Counted from the first letter of the stretch, positions 8,037 through 16,901 are shown. The stretch is DNA of 64,000 bases from Sphingobium lactosutens (GCF_013393185.1 NZ_QJQX01000057.1:62001-126000), one strand, 5' to 3'. The notes: generated by a model not told the origin, from the sequence alone. Numbers and translations: made by a program.

Positions 8037-8321
8037 TCAGGCCACCCGGTCGCGCATCGTCTGGCTGGCCCGGAATGTCAGCACCCGGCGCGGCTCGATC
8101 GGCACTTCCACGCCGGTCTTCGGGTTGCGCCCCATGCGCTGCGTCTTGTCGCGCAGGACGAAGGTGCCGAAGCTCGAAATCTTGACATTCTCGCCCCGCT
8201 CCAGCGCCGCCGACATATGATCGAGAATGGACTCGACCAGCGTCGCCGCTTCGGCGCGTGATAGACCGACATTGCGATTCAGCGTCTCCGCGAGATCCGC
8301 GCGCGTCAATGTGCCAGTCAT
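8037..8321 (-). CDS. ihfA: Integration host factor alpha subunit
   Basis: This 94-residue protein is the alpha subunit of IHF, the sequence-specific DNA-bending heterodimer. It carries the HU/IHF signature ([14 protein letters not shown]) and the beta-arm region with [12 protein letters not shown], including the intercalating proline. The start, ATG at 8319-8321, gives [15 protein letters not shown]. The frame stays open far upstream through fabH, but that part is antisense-frame shadow. It follows fabH by 104 bases in the same direction. The ihfB partner is not in the window. Confidence 0.93.
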   Translation of the reverse strand: MTGTLTRADLAETLNRNVGLSRAEAATLVESILDHMSAALERGENVKISSFGTFVLRDKTQRMGRNPKTGVEVPIEPRRVLTFRASQTMRDRVA

Positions 8322-8425
8322 TTTCCCTGTTCCCTCTCGCCTGATCGTAGCGATCACCCCCCGATGATCCGTCCCGAATCTGACTGATTCGCGATGATTC
8401 GGCAAGATGGTCCCAAAAAGAGGGA

Positions 8426-9394
8426 TCAGACGCGCAGGACGCAGGCGCCCCAGGTAAAACCGCCGCCCATGGCCTCCAGCACGACGAGATCGCCGGCCTT
8501 GATCCGGCCGTCGCGCACGGCCAGGTCGAGCGCCAGCGGAACCGACGCGGCGGAGGTGTTGGCATGGCGGTCGACGGTCATGACGACACGGTCCGCCGAC
8601 AGCTTCAGCTTGCGGGCGGTGGCGTCGAGGATGCGGGCATTGGCCTGGTGCGGGACCAGCCAGTCGATGTCGCCGGCGGGCAGGCCGGCCTGCGCCATCA
8701 CTTCGTTTAGGACGGAGGCGAGGTTGGTGACGGCATGGCGGAACACTTCCTGTCCCTTCATGCGCAGCTTGCCGACGGTCTGAGTCGTCGACGGACCCCC
8801 ATCGACATAGAGAAGCTGGTTGTGGCGGCCATCGGCGTGCAGCTTCGACGCCAGGATGCCTCGATGGCCCTCCTCGCTTTCCTCCGCGCCCAATATGATC
8901 GCGCCGGCGCCGTCGCCGAACAGGACGCAGGTGGTGCGGTCTTCCCAGTCGAGGATGCGGCTGAAGGTTTCCGAGCCGATCACGATCGCACGGTTGGCCG
9001 CGCCCGAACGGATCATGCTGTCGGCCACGGTGACGGCGTAGAGGAAGCCCGAGCAGACGGCGGCGACGTCGAAGGCGACGCAATCGTTGATGCCTAGCGC
9101 CGCCTGCACCTTGGTCGCGGCGGCGGGGAAGGTCTGGTCGGGCGTCGCCGTCGCCAGGATGATGAGGTCGATGTCCTGCGCGACGATGCCGGCGGCGTCC
9201 AGCGCGGCCTTCGCGGCGTCGGTGGCGAGCGTCGCGGTCGTTTCGCCCTCGCCCGCGATATGGCGGGTGCGGATGCCCGTGCGCTCGACGATCCATTCGT
9301 CGCTGGTGTCGACGGTCTGCGCCAGTTCCGCATTGGTGACGATGCGTTCGGGCAGGGCCGAACCCGTCCCCAGGAGAATCGAACGGCGGATCAC
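8426..9394 (-). CDS. fabH: 3-oxoacyl-ACP synthase III
   Basis: This 322-residue protein is KAS III, which condenses acetyl-CoA (or another short acyl-CoA) with malonyl-ACP to start fatty-acid synthesis. The catalytic triad is visible: Cys in [10 protein letters not shown], His in VPHQANARI and Asn in RHANTSAAS. Length is typical. It overlaps the upstream plsX by four bases, so the two are translationally coupled, as in many bacteria. Confidence 0.96.
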   Translation of the reverse strand: MIRRSILLGTGSALPERIVTNAELAQTVDTSDEWIVERTGIRTRHIAGEGETTATLATDAAKAALDAAGIVAQDIDLIILATATPDQTFPAAATKVQAALGINDCVAFDVAAVCSGFLYAVTVADSMIRSGAANRAIVIGSETFSRILDWEDRTTCVLFGDGAGAIILGAEESEEGHRGILASKLHADGRHNQLLYVDGGPSTTQTVGKLRMKGQEVFRHAVTNLASVLNEVMAQAGLPAGDIDWLVPHQANARILDATARKLKLSADRVVMTVDRHANTSAASVPLALDLAVRDGRIKAGDLVVLEAMGGGFTWGACVLRV

Positions 9395-10449
9395 TTGACG
9401 GGCAGCTCCAGCTTCGACGCGGCAGCCGACAGGCCTTCTATCCCCGCCATGTCGGCGGCGATGCGACGCGTGATATCTTCTTCCAGCAGCCGCGCGGCGA
9501 CATGCACGGCATTGGCTACGCCCTTTTCGTCCGCACCGCCATGGCTCTTCACCACCACGCCGTTGAGGCCCAGGAAAACCGCGCCATTATGGTTGTTGGG
9601 GTCGAGATGATGCTTGAGCATGTACATGGCCGGCTTCGAGATCAGGAAACCGATCTTCGAGCGGATCGAGCTGGTGAACGCCTTGCGCAGCACGTCGGTG
9701 ACGAAGCGGGCGGTGCCCTCCGCCGTCTTGAGCGCGACATTGCCGGAAAAACCGTCGCAGACGATCACATCGGTGTCGCCGCGGGCGATCTTGTCGCCTT
9801 CGGTGAAGCCGTCGAACTGGAGGGGCAGCGCATCAGCGGCGCGCAGCACGGCGGCGGCGTCGCGAATCTCGTCGGTGCCCTTGAGTTCCTCGGTGCCGAT
9901 GTTGAGCAGGCGGACGCGCGGCCGGTCGAGGTCGAAGGCGATGCGGGCATAGGCCGCCCCCATCACCGCGAACTGGACGAGGTTGCGGGCGTCGCACTCG
10001 GTATTGGCGCCCAGGTCGAGCATGACGACGTCATTGTCGCCCAGCGTCGGCAGCATCGCCGCGAGCGCGGGACGATCGACGCCCGGCATGGTGCGCAGGG
10101 CAAGCTTTGCCATCGCCATGAGCGCGCCGGTATTGCCGGCGGACACGGCAGCGCCGGCCTCCCCCGCTTTCACGGCGGCGATGGCCTTGGCCATGGAGCT
10201 GCTCTTCTTGCGAATCGCGACGCTCGGCTTGTCGGAGCCATCGACGACCGTATCGGCGTGGACGATTTCCGACGCCGCCCGCAAATTGGGGTGATGGTCG
10301 AGCGCCGCCTTGATCCGCTCCTCGTCGCCGAACAGGGTGAAGCGAAGACCGTCATGACGGCGACGGGCCAGTGCAGCCCCCGCCATCATCACGCGCACGC
10401 CTTCATCCCCGCCCATCGCGTCGATTGCGATTCGCGGTTGGCTGGACAC
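9391..10449 (-). CDS. plsX: Phosphate acyltransferase PlsX
   Basis: This 352-residue protein is PlsX, the soluble enzyme that converts acyl-ACP to acyl-phosphate, the acyl donor for PlsY in phospholipid synthesis. The family start [11 protein letters not shown] and later [15 protein letters not shown] and [13 protein letters not shown] motifs are present. It lies between rpmF (35 bases upstream) and fabH (4-base overlap), the conserved fatty-acid/ribosomal cluster. Confidence 0.96.
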   Translation of the reverse strand: MSSQPRIAIDAMGGDEGVRVMMAGAALARRRHDGLRFTLFGDEERIKAALDHHPNLRAASEIVHADTVVDGSDKPSVAIRKKSSSMAKAIAAVKAGEAGAAVSAGNTGALMAMAKLALRTMPGVDRPALAAMLPTLGDNDVVMLDLGANTECDARNLVQFAVMGAAYARIAFDLDRPRVRLLNIGTEELKGTDEIRDAAAVLRAADALPLQFDGFTEGDKIARGDTDVIVCDGFSGNVALKTAEGTARFVTDVLRKAFTSSIRSKIGFLISKPAMYMLKHHLDPNNHNGAVFLGLNGVVVKSHGGADEKGVANAVHVAARLLEEDITRRIAADMAGIEGLSAAASKLELPVK

Positions 10450-10484
10450 TTTAATTCACCCCTTTGCGGAGTAGAGAGACGGGC

Positions 10485-10664
10485 TTACGCCCCGACAGCG
10501 ACGATTTCGCGGCCGTTATAGTGACCGCAAGCGTCGCACAGATTGTGGGGACGCTTCAGTTCACCGCAGTTGGAGCATTCGTTGAACGCTTCGACGCGCA
10601 GCGAATCATGGCTGCGACGCATGCCGCGCTTGGAGGGAGAGGTTTTGCGCTTAGGGACAGCCAT
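10485..10664 (-). CDS. rpmF: 50S ribosomal protein L32
   Basis: A 59-residue protein starting [20 protein letters not shown] is the large-subunit ribosomal protein L32. It has the zinc-binding C30-x-x-C33 and C43-x-x-C46 pairs (ECSNCG and CDACG), so it is the zinc-containing form. It is the first gene of the rpmF-plsX-fabH-ihfA-merR cluster. No DUF177 (YceD) gene precedes it. About 240 bases upstream to 10907 contain no convincing gene and should hold the operon promoter. Confidence 0.96.
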   Translation of the reverse strand: MAVPKRKTSPSKRGMRRSHDSLRVEAFNECSNCGELKRPHNLCDACGHYNGREIVAVGA

Positions 10665-10907
10665 GTCGGCACCTTATTCCAAATAACAATCAGGTTGTGC
10701 GACTGGCCGGTTTCCACAGGATGCCGACGCCAACGGCGCCGCAGACCCATGCGGCCGGATGATCGCGAAGCCCTGCGCCTATAGCGGTTTTTGCCGGAGG
10801 CGCAAGCCCTTCCTGTCCCCCGGCCTTGCCCTTTGCCCCTCCCCTTTGGTCTTGCCGCTGCGCCATGGCGCTCTAGGCTGTGGCAGCCAGACAACAGGGA
10901 ATTCATT

Positions 10908-11336
10908 ATGCTGCTGCCGATCACGCTGACCTTTGCCGCCGCCTGCGCGCTGCTGAATATGTGGCTGGCGATTCGCTGCGCGCGTTTCCGGATCAGGGAC
11001 AAGGTGCTGCATGGCGACGCCGGGCATGGCCTGCTGGCGAAGCGAATGCGCGCCCATGCGAATTTCGTCGAATATACGCCGATCGTGCTGATTCTCTTCG
11101 CGCTCGTCGAGATGGCGGCGGGCGCATCGCTGTGGCTGTGGATCGGCGCTCTGGTCTATGTGGCGGCGCGGGTCGCCCATGCGTTCGGCATGGATGCCGA
11201 CAAGCCCACAGCGCTCCGCGCCGGGGGCGCCTTGCTGACATGGGGCGTGATGCTGGCCATCGCAGCCACGGCGCTCGGCCTGGCCTACAGCGCGACGCGG
11301 GAATTTCCCGCGCCGCCGACGATGGCGGCGCGTTGA
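10908..11336 (+). CDS. MAPEG family membrane protein
   Basis: This 142-residue protein has four probable membrane segments and matches the MAPEG family (membrane-associated proteins in eicosanoid and glutathione metabolism), bacterial branch related to YecN. Typical features are the early LNMWLAIRCARFR segment and MRAHANFVEYTPIVLILFALVE, where the Arg and Glu sit in the family's glutathione-binding region. ATG 10908 is preceded by a GGGA ribosome site; longer in-frame starts lack one. A palindromic repeat follows the stop. Activity as a glutathione transferase is inferred only from family. Confidence 0.85.
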   Translation: MLLPITLTFAAACALLNMWLAIRCARFRIRDKVLHGDAGHGLLAKRMRAHANFVEYTPIVLILFALVEMAAGASLWLWIGALVYVAARVAHAFGMDADKPTALRAGGALLTWGVMLAIAATALGLAYSATREFPAPPTMAAR

Positions 11337-11342
11337 TTGGCA

Positions 11343-11362
11343 GAATGTGCGAAAGCACATTC
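11343..11362. repeat. Short palindromic repeat, family A copy 2
   Basis: GAATGTGC (11343-11350) and GCACATTC (11355-11362) form a perfect 8-bp stem with a GAAA loop, the reverse complement of the 802-821 copy apart from one base. It lies between convergent genes, 6 bases after the MAPEG stop. No T-run follows. Confidence 0.6.
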
Positions 11363-11371
11363 TCAAACCAA

Positions 11372-12031
11372 CTATCGCGCCAGCACCGAATCGGCGACGA
11401 AGGGATTGGTCCGGCGCTCATGGGCGAAATTGCTCATCTGGCCATGGCCGGGCACGAAGGCGGTGTCGCCGCCCAGCGGCCAGAGCTTGCCGGTGATGGC
11501 GTCGATCAGATCCTGATGATTGCCGCGCGGGAAATCGGTGCGGCCGATCGACCCCTGAAACAGCACATCGCCGACGATCGCCAGCTTGCTCGGCGCGTGG
11601 TGGAAGACGACGTGCCCCGGCGTATGGCCAGGACAATGGAAAACGTCGAAGGTCAGATTGCCGACGCTGACCTGATCGCCATCCTTGAGCCAGCGATCCG
11701 GCTCGAAACTCTCGCCCGGCACGCCCCAGCGCTCGCCATCGGCGGCCAAGCGATCGATCCAGAAACGGTCATCCTCATGAGGCCCCTCGATCGGGACATT
11801 GAGGTCGCGCGCCAGCACGCCCGCCTGCCCGCAATGGTCGATATGGCCATGGGTGACGAGCAGCTTTTCGATCGTCACGCTATGCTGGGCCGCCGCCTTC
11901 TTGAGCACCGGCAGGTCGCCGCCCGGATCGACGAAGGCGCCGCGCATCGTTTCGGTGCACCAGAAGAGCGTGCAATTCTGCTGGAGCGGGGTGACGGGGA
12001 TGAGGACGGCTTTGAGCGGCGGCGTGGTCAT
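11372..12031 (-). CDS. Glyoxalase II-like metallo-hydrolase (MBL fold)
   Basis: This 219-residue protein has the metallo-beta-lactamase fold. The metal motif is THGHIDHCG, followed by HCPGHTPGHVVF, GDVLFQGSIGRTD and VPGHG, which supply the further metal ligands. Length and the GRTDFPRG signature place it with short glyoxalase II-like hydrolases such as YcbL, which cleave S-lactoylglutathione or similar thioesters. It lacks the C-terminal substrate domain of classical GloB, so the natural substrate is uncertain. It converges on the MAPEG gene. Confidence 0.88.
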   Translation of the reverse strand: MTTPPLKAVLIPVTPLQQNCTLFWCTETMRGAFVDPGGDLPVLKKAAAQHSVTIEKLLVTHGHIDHCGQAGVLARDLNVPIEGPHEDDRFWIDRLAADGERWGVPGESFEPDRWLKDGDQVSVGNLTFDVFHCPGHTPGHVVFHHAPSKLAIVGDVLFQGSIGRTDFPRGNHQDLIDAITGKLWPLGGDTAFVPGHGQMSNFAHERRTNPFVADSVLAR

Positions 12032-12228
12032 GGCCCCGATGTGGCGGACGAGGCAGGCATGTGCAAGTCCTGCCTGGATGGGCGCTGCGGGAGGCTAAGA
12101 TGTGGTGGTCTGCTGGCCACCAGAAATGGGCATTCCAAAGCAGCGGCCGGAGCGCTACAAGCGGACCTTGTGGTCTATTTCGATCCGCCATAGCTTCGCA
12201 GCGCTCGAATGACTGGAAAGTTTGACTG

Positions 12229-12474
12229 ATGTCGGCTGCAACCCTGCTGTTATTGAAAATTGCAGCAATTGCATTTGGCCCATTGGCCGTGACGGCGCTA
12301 ATATCCTTACGATGGTTTTTGCCGTGGATTATCGTCTATGTCGCAGGGGCATATTGGCTTCTAGGCGGACCGTACGATGGGGCTGGCGCATTTGCTGCCC
12401 CTGCAATCGCCCTTTTATTGGCCTCCCCCACCCTTTTTGCGATTGCTATCAGGATCGCGATTCTTTCAAAATAA
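12229..12474 (+). CDS. Small low-GC membrane protein
   Basis: This frame encodes 81 residues with two or three hydrophobic spans (LLLKIAAIAFGPLAVTAL, FLPWIIVYVAGAYWLLG and PAIALLLASPTLFAIAIRI). I do not recognise the family. Base composition is clearly lower in GC (about half) than its neighbours, which hints at recent acquisition. Two other frames are open over the same stretch but give implausible proteins. The 197 bases before it show no gene. Confidence 0.5.
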   Translation: MSAATLLLLKIAAIAFGPLAVTALISLRWFLPWIIVYVAGAYWLLGGPYDGAGAFAAPAIALLLASPTLFAIAIRIAILSK

Positions 12475-12581
12475 CATAGCGCTTGAATGTCGGTCTTGTT
12501 GTGTAGCTAAGCCAGTAGCCGACATTCCCCTACCCACCCCATCGCCCGACACAATAGGCGAACGACCTCCCGTAATCGCGC

Positions 12582-13007
12582 CTACTCCGCCCCTTCAACC
12601 GCGAAAGGCTCGGCCAGGCTGATGCTGTCCAGCACTTTCGCCGTCTCGTCGCGCACGCGCAGCATCACGCGGTGCAGACGACATTCCGATTCGGGCAGGC
12701 AATTGGTGCAACTTTCATGCGCGAAGCGGCTGGCGCAGGGGGTCAACGCGAGCGATCCGCGCGTCAGCCGGACGATGTCGCCATAGCTGATATCCACCGG
12801 GGCGAGCGCCAGCCAATAGCCCCCGTCCCGGCCCCGCTGGGTCGCGACCAGACCTTCGCGCGAGAGTTCGGACAGAATCACGGTCAGGAATTTGGCCGGG
12901 ATATTCTGCCGCGTCGCGATCTCGTTCAGGGGCACGGGCCCCTGGCGGTATCGGTCGGCGAGATGCTGGAGGGCGCGGATGGCGTAACGGGTCTTCTGGG
13001 ACAGCAT
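12582..13007 (-). CDS. Rrf2 family regulator with four cysteines
   Basis: This 141-residue protein is an Rrf2-type transcription regulator. The winged helix spans about residues 1-80 (RYAIRALQHLADRY, IPAKFLTVILSELSREGLV, RGRDGGYWLA). C91, C100, C103 and C109 lie where IscR, NsrR and RirA hold an iron-sulfur cluster, so it is probably a cluster-sensing repressor or activator. The spacing is not exactly that of IscR, RirA or NsrR, and no isc or suf genes are adjacent. It is 89 bases downstream of the GDPD gene. Confidence 0.88.
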   Translation of the reverse strand: MLSQKTRYAIRALQHLADRYRQGPVPLNEIATRQNIPAKFLTVILSELSREGLVATQRGRDGGYWLALAPVDISYGDIVRLTRGSLALTPCASRFAHESCTNCLPESECRLHRVMLRVRDETAKVLDSISLAEPFAVEGAE

Positions 13008-13096
13008 ATATGCGTTATTCGCCTGCGCGCGGCCTTTGGCAAGTCGAGCGAAGCCGTCGGGAAGGAAGTTTTCCGGGCTGGCCCCGCATTATCGAT

Positions 13097-14140
13097 TCAG
13101 GGGTTCGTGGCGGACAGGGCCGCGCGCGCCTGGCCGGGAAAGTCACTGAAGATGCCGTCCACGCCGGTCGCGGCGATCGCCTGGACGAAACCGGCGAAAT
13201 CGCCCCGCCCCTGCGGGTCGTCGGGTCGCTGAAACAAGGCGGGCAGGAAGCTGTTCTCCATGCGCAGCGTCCAGACATGAACCTGCAACCCCGCATCATG
13301 GGCGCGTCCGACCAGGGCGCTCGGACCTTCGGGCGTGATCAGCAGGGCGGCGGAAGGTCCGATACCATAGGCATAGCTCGCAATGTCGGCCAGCCCCTGC
13401 ACCGTCAGCATGTCGGCATAGCTGGTGCCGGGCAGGTCGGCAGGGCCGCCCTCCGCATCGACAAGCTGGATGAGGCGCAGGCGGGTGGCGGCGCGCAGGG
13501 CCTTGAGGTTGCCGACCTCGAACGACTGGATGAAGACCGGGTCGTCGGCATTGCCATAGCCGTAGCGGCTGAGCATATCGAGCAGCGCCGCCTGATGCGG
13601 CAGGCCGATCTTCGCGAAATAGCCGGGATGCTTGGTTTCGGGATAGATGCCGATGCGCCGGCCGGTTTCCGCCTCCTTGGCGCGGACCAGCTTCAATATC
13701 TCCTCGAAGGTCGGGATGAGATAAAGATCGTTGAAGCGCTTGTTGGCGGGGCGCAGGTCGGGCAGCCGCTCGCGGGCGCGTAGCGTGCGCAGTTCGGCGA
13801 GGGTGAAATCCTCGGTGAACCAGCCGACCATCTCGATCCCGTCGATGGTCTTGGTCGTCTTGCGGTCGGCAAATTCGGGATGGTCGGCGACGTCGGTGGT
13901 GCCGCCAATCTCATTTTCATGCCGGGCGACGAGGACGCCATCCCTGGTCAGCACCAGGTCCGGCTCGATATAATCGGCGCCCTGGTCGATCGCGCGTTCA
14001 TAGGACGCGAGCGTATGTTCGGGCCGTTCGCCGCTGGCGCCGCGATGGGCGATCAGGATCGGCTCGGCCCGGAGAGTCTGGAGGGGGATGAGGCTCATAA
14101 GCAGGATCAACCCGATGCGCAGCAGCCCCCGTCCGATCAC
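13097..14140 (-). CDS. Secreted glycerophosphodiester phosphodiesterase
   Basis: This 347-residue protein has a signal peptide (about 1-25, ending TLRA) and the GDPD TIM-barrel motifs: LIAHRGASGERPEHTLASY, with the catalytic His-Arg and Glu, and GADYIEPDLVLTRDG. It should hydrolyse glycerophosphodiesters to glycerol-3-phosphate and alcohol in the periplasm, like GlpQ. It shares a 4-base overlap with the upstream ArsC-like gene, suggesting one transcript with that gene and the RidA gene. Confidence 0.92.
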   Translation of the reverse strand: MIGRGLLRIGLILLMSLIPLQTLRAEPILIAHRGASGERPEHTLASYERAIDQGADYIEPDLVLTRDGVLVARHENEIGGTTDVADHPEFADRKTTKTIDGIEMVGWFTEDFTLAELRTLRARERLPDLRPANKRFNDLYLIPTFEEILKLVRAKEAETGRRIGIYPETKHPGYFAKIGLPHQAALLDMLSRYGYGNADDPVFIQSFEVGNLKALRAATRLRLIQLVDAEGGPADLPGTSYADMLTVQGLADIASYAYGIGPSAALLITPEGPSALVGRAHDAGLQVHVWTLRMENSFLPALFQRPDDPQGRGDFAGFVQAIAATGVDGIFSDFPGQARAALSATNP

Positions 14141-14493
14141 GCCTTCACGCCCTGCAGCGCGTTTTCATAGGTCGTCGCCTTGAAACCGACGATGGTTTCG
14201 CGACCGGTGTCGAGGATCGGGCGCTTGATCATTGAGGGGTTGGTGATCATCAGCAGGATCGCCTTGTCCGCATCGATATGCGCCTTGTCCCCCGCGTCGA
14301 GCGCCTTGAAGGTGGTGCCGGAGCGGTTGAGGATGGTTTCCCAGCCATGCTCCATCACCCATTCCTCGAGCTTGGCCTTGTCGACGCCGGCGACCTTATA
14401 GTCGTGGAAGCTGTAGACGACGCGTTCATTGTCCAGCCAGTTGCGGGCCTTCTTGATCGTGTCGCAATTCTTGATGCCGTACATGGTGATCAT
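14137..14493 (-). CDS. ArsC/Spx-fold thioredoxin-like protein (YffB-type)
   Basis: This 118-residue protein has the ArsC/Spx thioredoxin-like fold, with a single active-site cysteine C10 in YGIKNCDTIKKA and a C-terminal NPSMIKRPIL motif. It lacks the second active-site cysteine of Spx and matches the YffB group, which has been linked to glutathione rather than arsenate. True arsenate reductase activity is unlikely from context. It lies 15 bases downstream of the RidA gene and overlaps the GDPD gene by 4 bases. Confidence 0.85.
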   Translation of the reverse strand: MITMYGIKNCDTIKKARNWLDNERVVYSFHDYKVAGVDKAKLEEWVMEHGWETILNRSGTTFKALDAGDKAHIDADKAILLMITNPSMIKRPILDTGRETIVGFKATTYENALQGVKA

Positions 14494-14508
14494 GATGGTC
14501 GGCTCCTG

Positions 14509-14889
14509 TTAGCCCCTGAAGGCGGTGACTTCGATTTCGATCTTCATTTCCGGCTTGATGAGGCCGACGACGACGCAGCTGGCGGCGGGGCGGATGTCGC
14601 CTAAGACAGGCGCGGTCGCCTTGCCCAGATCGTCCCAATAGGCAGGATCGGTAATGTAGTAGGTCACGCGAACCACATCGGCAAAGGAAAAGCCGGCATC
14701 CTCCAGCGCCTTGCCAATGACCTTGAGCGCGTTCTGGCCCTGCTCCACCACGCTTTCGGGCATGGTCTTGGTTTCGGGATCGGCGCCGGTGGTGCCGGCG
14801 ACGAAGCACCAGTCGCCCTGGACGACGGCGCGCGAGTAACCGACCTGCGCCTCGAAGGGCGAGCCGGAGGAAATGAGCTGGCGGGGCAT
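14509..14889 (-). CDS. RidA/YjgF/UK114 family deaminase
   Basis: This 126-residue protein belongs to the Rid family, which hydrolyses reactive enamine/imine intermediates. The conserved Arg is in DIRPAASCVVVGL, with KPEMKIEIEVTA and its acidic residue near the C-terminus. The presence of the Arg supports imine deaminase activity; the exact subgroup is uncertain. It appears to be the first gene of a RidA, ArsC-like, GDPD unit read leftward. Confidence 0.88.
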   Translation of the reverse strand: MPRQLISSGSPFEAQVGYSRAVVQGDWCFVAGTTGADPETKTMPESVVEQGQNALKVIGKALEDAGFSFADVVRVTYYITDPAYWDDLGKATAPVLGDIRPAASCVVVGLIKPEMKIEIEVTAFRG

Positions 14890-15027
14890 GTGGGGATTCC
14901 TGTTGCAGTGCGAAAGGATCGCCCGCGCCTTTGCCCCCTTGGCTGGGCGCTGTCCAGCGCTTTCGCCGGAACGGGGCGGCTTGCGGACCGTTGGGTGGAG
15001 AGCAGCCCTGCCTGAAGGAGACTATAG

Positions 15028-15330
15028 ATGGCGAACCCCATTCCCGATCAAGGACCGGAAGAGAATAGCGAACAGACCGAAACCGGCAGTCAGGCTCAGG
15101 ATGTGGCGAATGATGCGCGCGTCCGGTCGACCGACCTGTCGGAGGATAGCGAGCGCGGCGGTCGCAGCAATCCGGCGCAGATCATCCCCGACGATGTGGA
15201 GGATCTGGTCGAGAAGATGGAGGCGATGGACCGGTCCGGGCGGATCGACATGGATGCCTATGCCGGCGAGCCGCAGATGGACGATGAAGAGGATAGCTAT
15301 GGCGAGAGCGACGACGAGGATGAGGATTAG
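15028..15330 (+). CDS. Acidic hypothetical protein
   Basis: This 100-residue protein is polar and strongly acidic, with a C-terminal tail almost entirely Asp, Glu and Ser. There is no signal peptide or membrane span, and it is probably largely disordered. A GAAGGAG ribosome site before ATG 15028 supports expression. I do not recognise a function; small acidic proteins of this kind are common in sphingomonads. Confidence 0.7.
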   Translation: MANPIPDQGPEENSEQTETGSQAQDVANDARVRSTDLSEDSERGGRSNPAQIIPDDVEDLVEKMEAMDRSGRIDMDAYAGEPQMDDEEDSYGESDDEDED

Positions 15331-15500
15331 GCAGCCAGCGCGATCGCCCATCGATCGGCGCCGTTTCGGATGGTTCCGCGCAGCATGACAGGACGGATCG
15401 GCGCGGCATTGATGCGTGCCGGATGGGAGCATCGCCGGATCGGCGGAAAGCCGGACCAGTCTTAACGGACCATTTGCCTGTCGGTCGCTAGAGGGGCGAC

Positions 15501-16103
15501 ATGGCGAGAATAGGGACTGGACGGCGCGCGCCGTCGCGCAAGGAAAAGGTGGCATTGGCCTGGCTGGCGGAGGCGCGGCGCGCAGGCGGCGCGACACGAT
15601 TTCAGCGGCCAAGGCAGAAGGAGGGGATCGGCGGACCCGCGCTGGTCTACGCCCTGTGTCTGGGATTGCTGATCGGCTGGTATGGGCCGGAATGGGCCGG
15701 GCGGTTCGAATGGACCCGGGCTGGCGCCCCGGTTCAAAGCCTGCCCGCCGATGCGCTGTCCGCCCGGTTCGGCTTCTGCCATCGGGGCGGCGGGACCAAT
15801 TGCGTGGTCGATGGCGACACCTTCTGGTTCCGGGGCGAGAAATATCGGATCGCCGACATCGATACGCCCGAAACCCATGGCCCGCGCTGCGCGGCGGAGG
15901 GGGAACTGGGCGCGCAGGCGACGCGGCGGTTGCAGGATTTGATGAATGACGGACCCTTCTCGCTGGAGAGCGGGGATCGGGACACCGATCGCTATGGCCG
16001 CAACCTGCGCATCGTGACGCGCGAGGGCGAGTCGATCGGCGGCATGCTGGTCGCCGAAGGACTCGCCCGGAGCTGGGATGGCGGTCGCCATCCCTGGTGC
16101 TGA
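15501..16103 (+). CDS. Membrane-anchored thermonuclease (SNase-like)
   Basis: This 200-residue protein has an N-terminal basic region, one membrane segment (about residues 47-62) and a staphylococcal-nuclease-like domain from about 95. The domain has CVVDGDTFWFRGEKYR, IDTPETHGPRC and a DRYGRNLR motif, covering the Ca-binding Asp and catalytic Arg positions of the family. It probably degrades nucleic acid outside the membrane, though many SNase-like paralogues have uncertain activity. Two inverted repeats follow it. Confidence 0.85.
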   Translation: MARIGTGRRAPSRKEKVALAWLAEARRAGGATRFQRPRQKEGIGGPALVYALCLGLLIGWYGPEWAGRFEWTRAGAPVQSLPADALSARFGFCHRGGGTNCVVDGDTFWFRGEKYRIADIDTPETHGPRCAAEGELGAQATRRLQDLMNDGPFSLESGDRDTDRYGRNLRIVTREGESIGGMLVAEGLARSWDGGRHPWC

Positions 16104-16106
16104 TTG

Positions 16107-16144
16107 GGAGCCGTGCACGATGAGATTGGATCGTTCACGGCTCC
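16107..16144. repeat. Long inverted repeat after the nuclease gene
   Basis: GGAGCCGTG-C-ACGAT (16107-16121) and ATCGT-T-CACGGCTCC (16130-16144) form a 15-bp stem with one mismatch around an 8-nt loop. It begins three bases after the nuclease stop. It could end transcripts from both convergent genes, though no T-run follows. Confidence 0.6.
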
Positions 16145-16170
16145 ATGGTCTTTTGATGACCGCATATTGC

Positions 16171-16208
16171 GAGCCGTCGGCTGTTCCAGCCGACTTCAGA
16201 ATGCTTTA
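16171..16208. repeat. Palindromic repeat, family B copy 1
   Basis: The core GTCGGCTG-TTC-CAGCCGAC (16176-16194) is a perfect 8-bp hairpin flanked by GAGCC and a CTTCAGAATGCTTTA-type tail. The copy at 60949-60986 has the same length and flanks but a different stem with compensatory changes. The last three bases of the element are the stop codon of the glycine-zipper gene. Confidence 0.65.
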
Positions 16209-16802
16209 ACGGCAGCTGACCCCACCGCGGTCGATCTCGCGGCCAAGCAGTGCGCCCGCGCCGCCGCCGATGAGCGTGCCGAGCAGGTTCGACTGACCCT
16301 GCGCGATCTGGTTGCCGAGCAGGCCGCCCAGCGCCGCGCCGACGATCAGGCCGGTGGTGCCGTCCGAGCGGCGGCAATAATAGCGGTTGTCGCCACCGCG
16401 ATAGATGCGGGTGTTGCGGTCGACGCGCATCGGGGCATAGCCGCCCCGATAATAGCGGTTGGGCTGATAGGTGCGGCCATAACGCGGATCGGGGCGGTTC
16501 CAGTCATAGCTGTAGACCGGGCGGCCGGGGCGGATATCGCCGCGGCGGTCCTGACGCCAGTCGCGACGGTCGTCCCGGCGATCGTTGCGGTAATCGCGAT
16601 TGGCGTCGCGGACGTCGCGGCGGTAGTCCTGCCGCGCATCGCGGACATCCCGGCGATAATCCTTGCGGGCGTCGCGCACATCGCGGCGATGCTCACGCGC
16701 GTCGCGGCCAGGCTGGGCCATAGCAGGGGTGGCGGCGATACCCGTCAGGGCCATGGCGCCGAGCGACAGGGCAACGATGGTGCGTTTTAGCGAGAGGTTC
16801 AT
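16206..16802 (-). CDS. Secreted Arg/Asp-rich glycine-zipper protein
   Basis: This 198-residue protein has a signal peptide (about 1-29, ending PAMAQ). Residues about 30-85 are tandem Arg/Asp-rich units of the RRDVRDARxDY type. A middle Tyr/Arg region follows, and a C-terminal glycine-zipper 2TM segment (LIVGAALGGLLGNQIA, LIGGGAGALLG) ends in SCR. The zipper suggests insertion in or contact with the outer membrane. Start ATG 16800-16802 is preceded by GGAAGGAG. The charged repeats resemble those of the RcnB-like gene at 979. The function is unknown. Confidence 0.8.
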   Translation of the reverse strand: MNLSLKRTIVALSLGAMALTGIAATPAMAQPGRDAREHRRDVRDARKDYRRDVRDARQDYRRDVRDANRDYRNDRRDDRRDWRQDRRGDIRPGRPVYSYDWNRPDPRYGRTYQPNRYYRGGYAPMRVDRNTRIYRGGDNRYYCRRSDGTTGLIVGAALGGLLGNQIAQGQSNLLGTLIGGGAGALLGREIDRGGVSCR

Positions 16803-16901
16803 GGGTGAGGCTCCTTCCGTCGGAGAAATGCGGTTGGCTGCTACAACCCGTGGATTTACAGAATGTTGCATGAACGGAACAAAACGCCGCGTTCAGCCGG
16901 T

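Noticed and set aside
8037..9296. A 419-residue protein fusing an Arg-rich domain to IHF-alpha
   Set aside because: Only the last 94 residues are IhfA; the rest is a wrong-frame reading of fabH, and a good ATG lies at 8319-8321.
14137..14493. Arsenate reductase of an ars operon
   Set aside because: Only one active-site Cys, YffB-like features, and no arsenic resistance genes around it.
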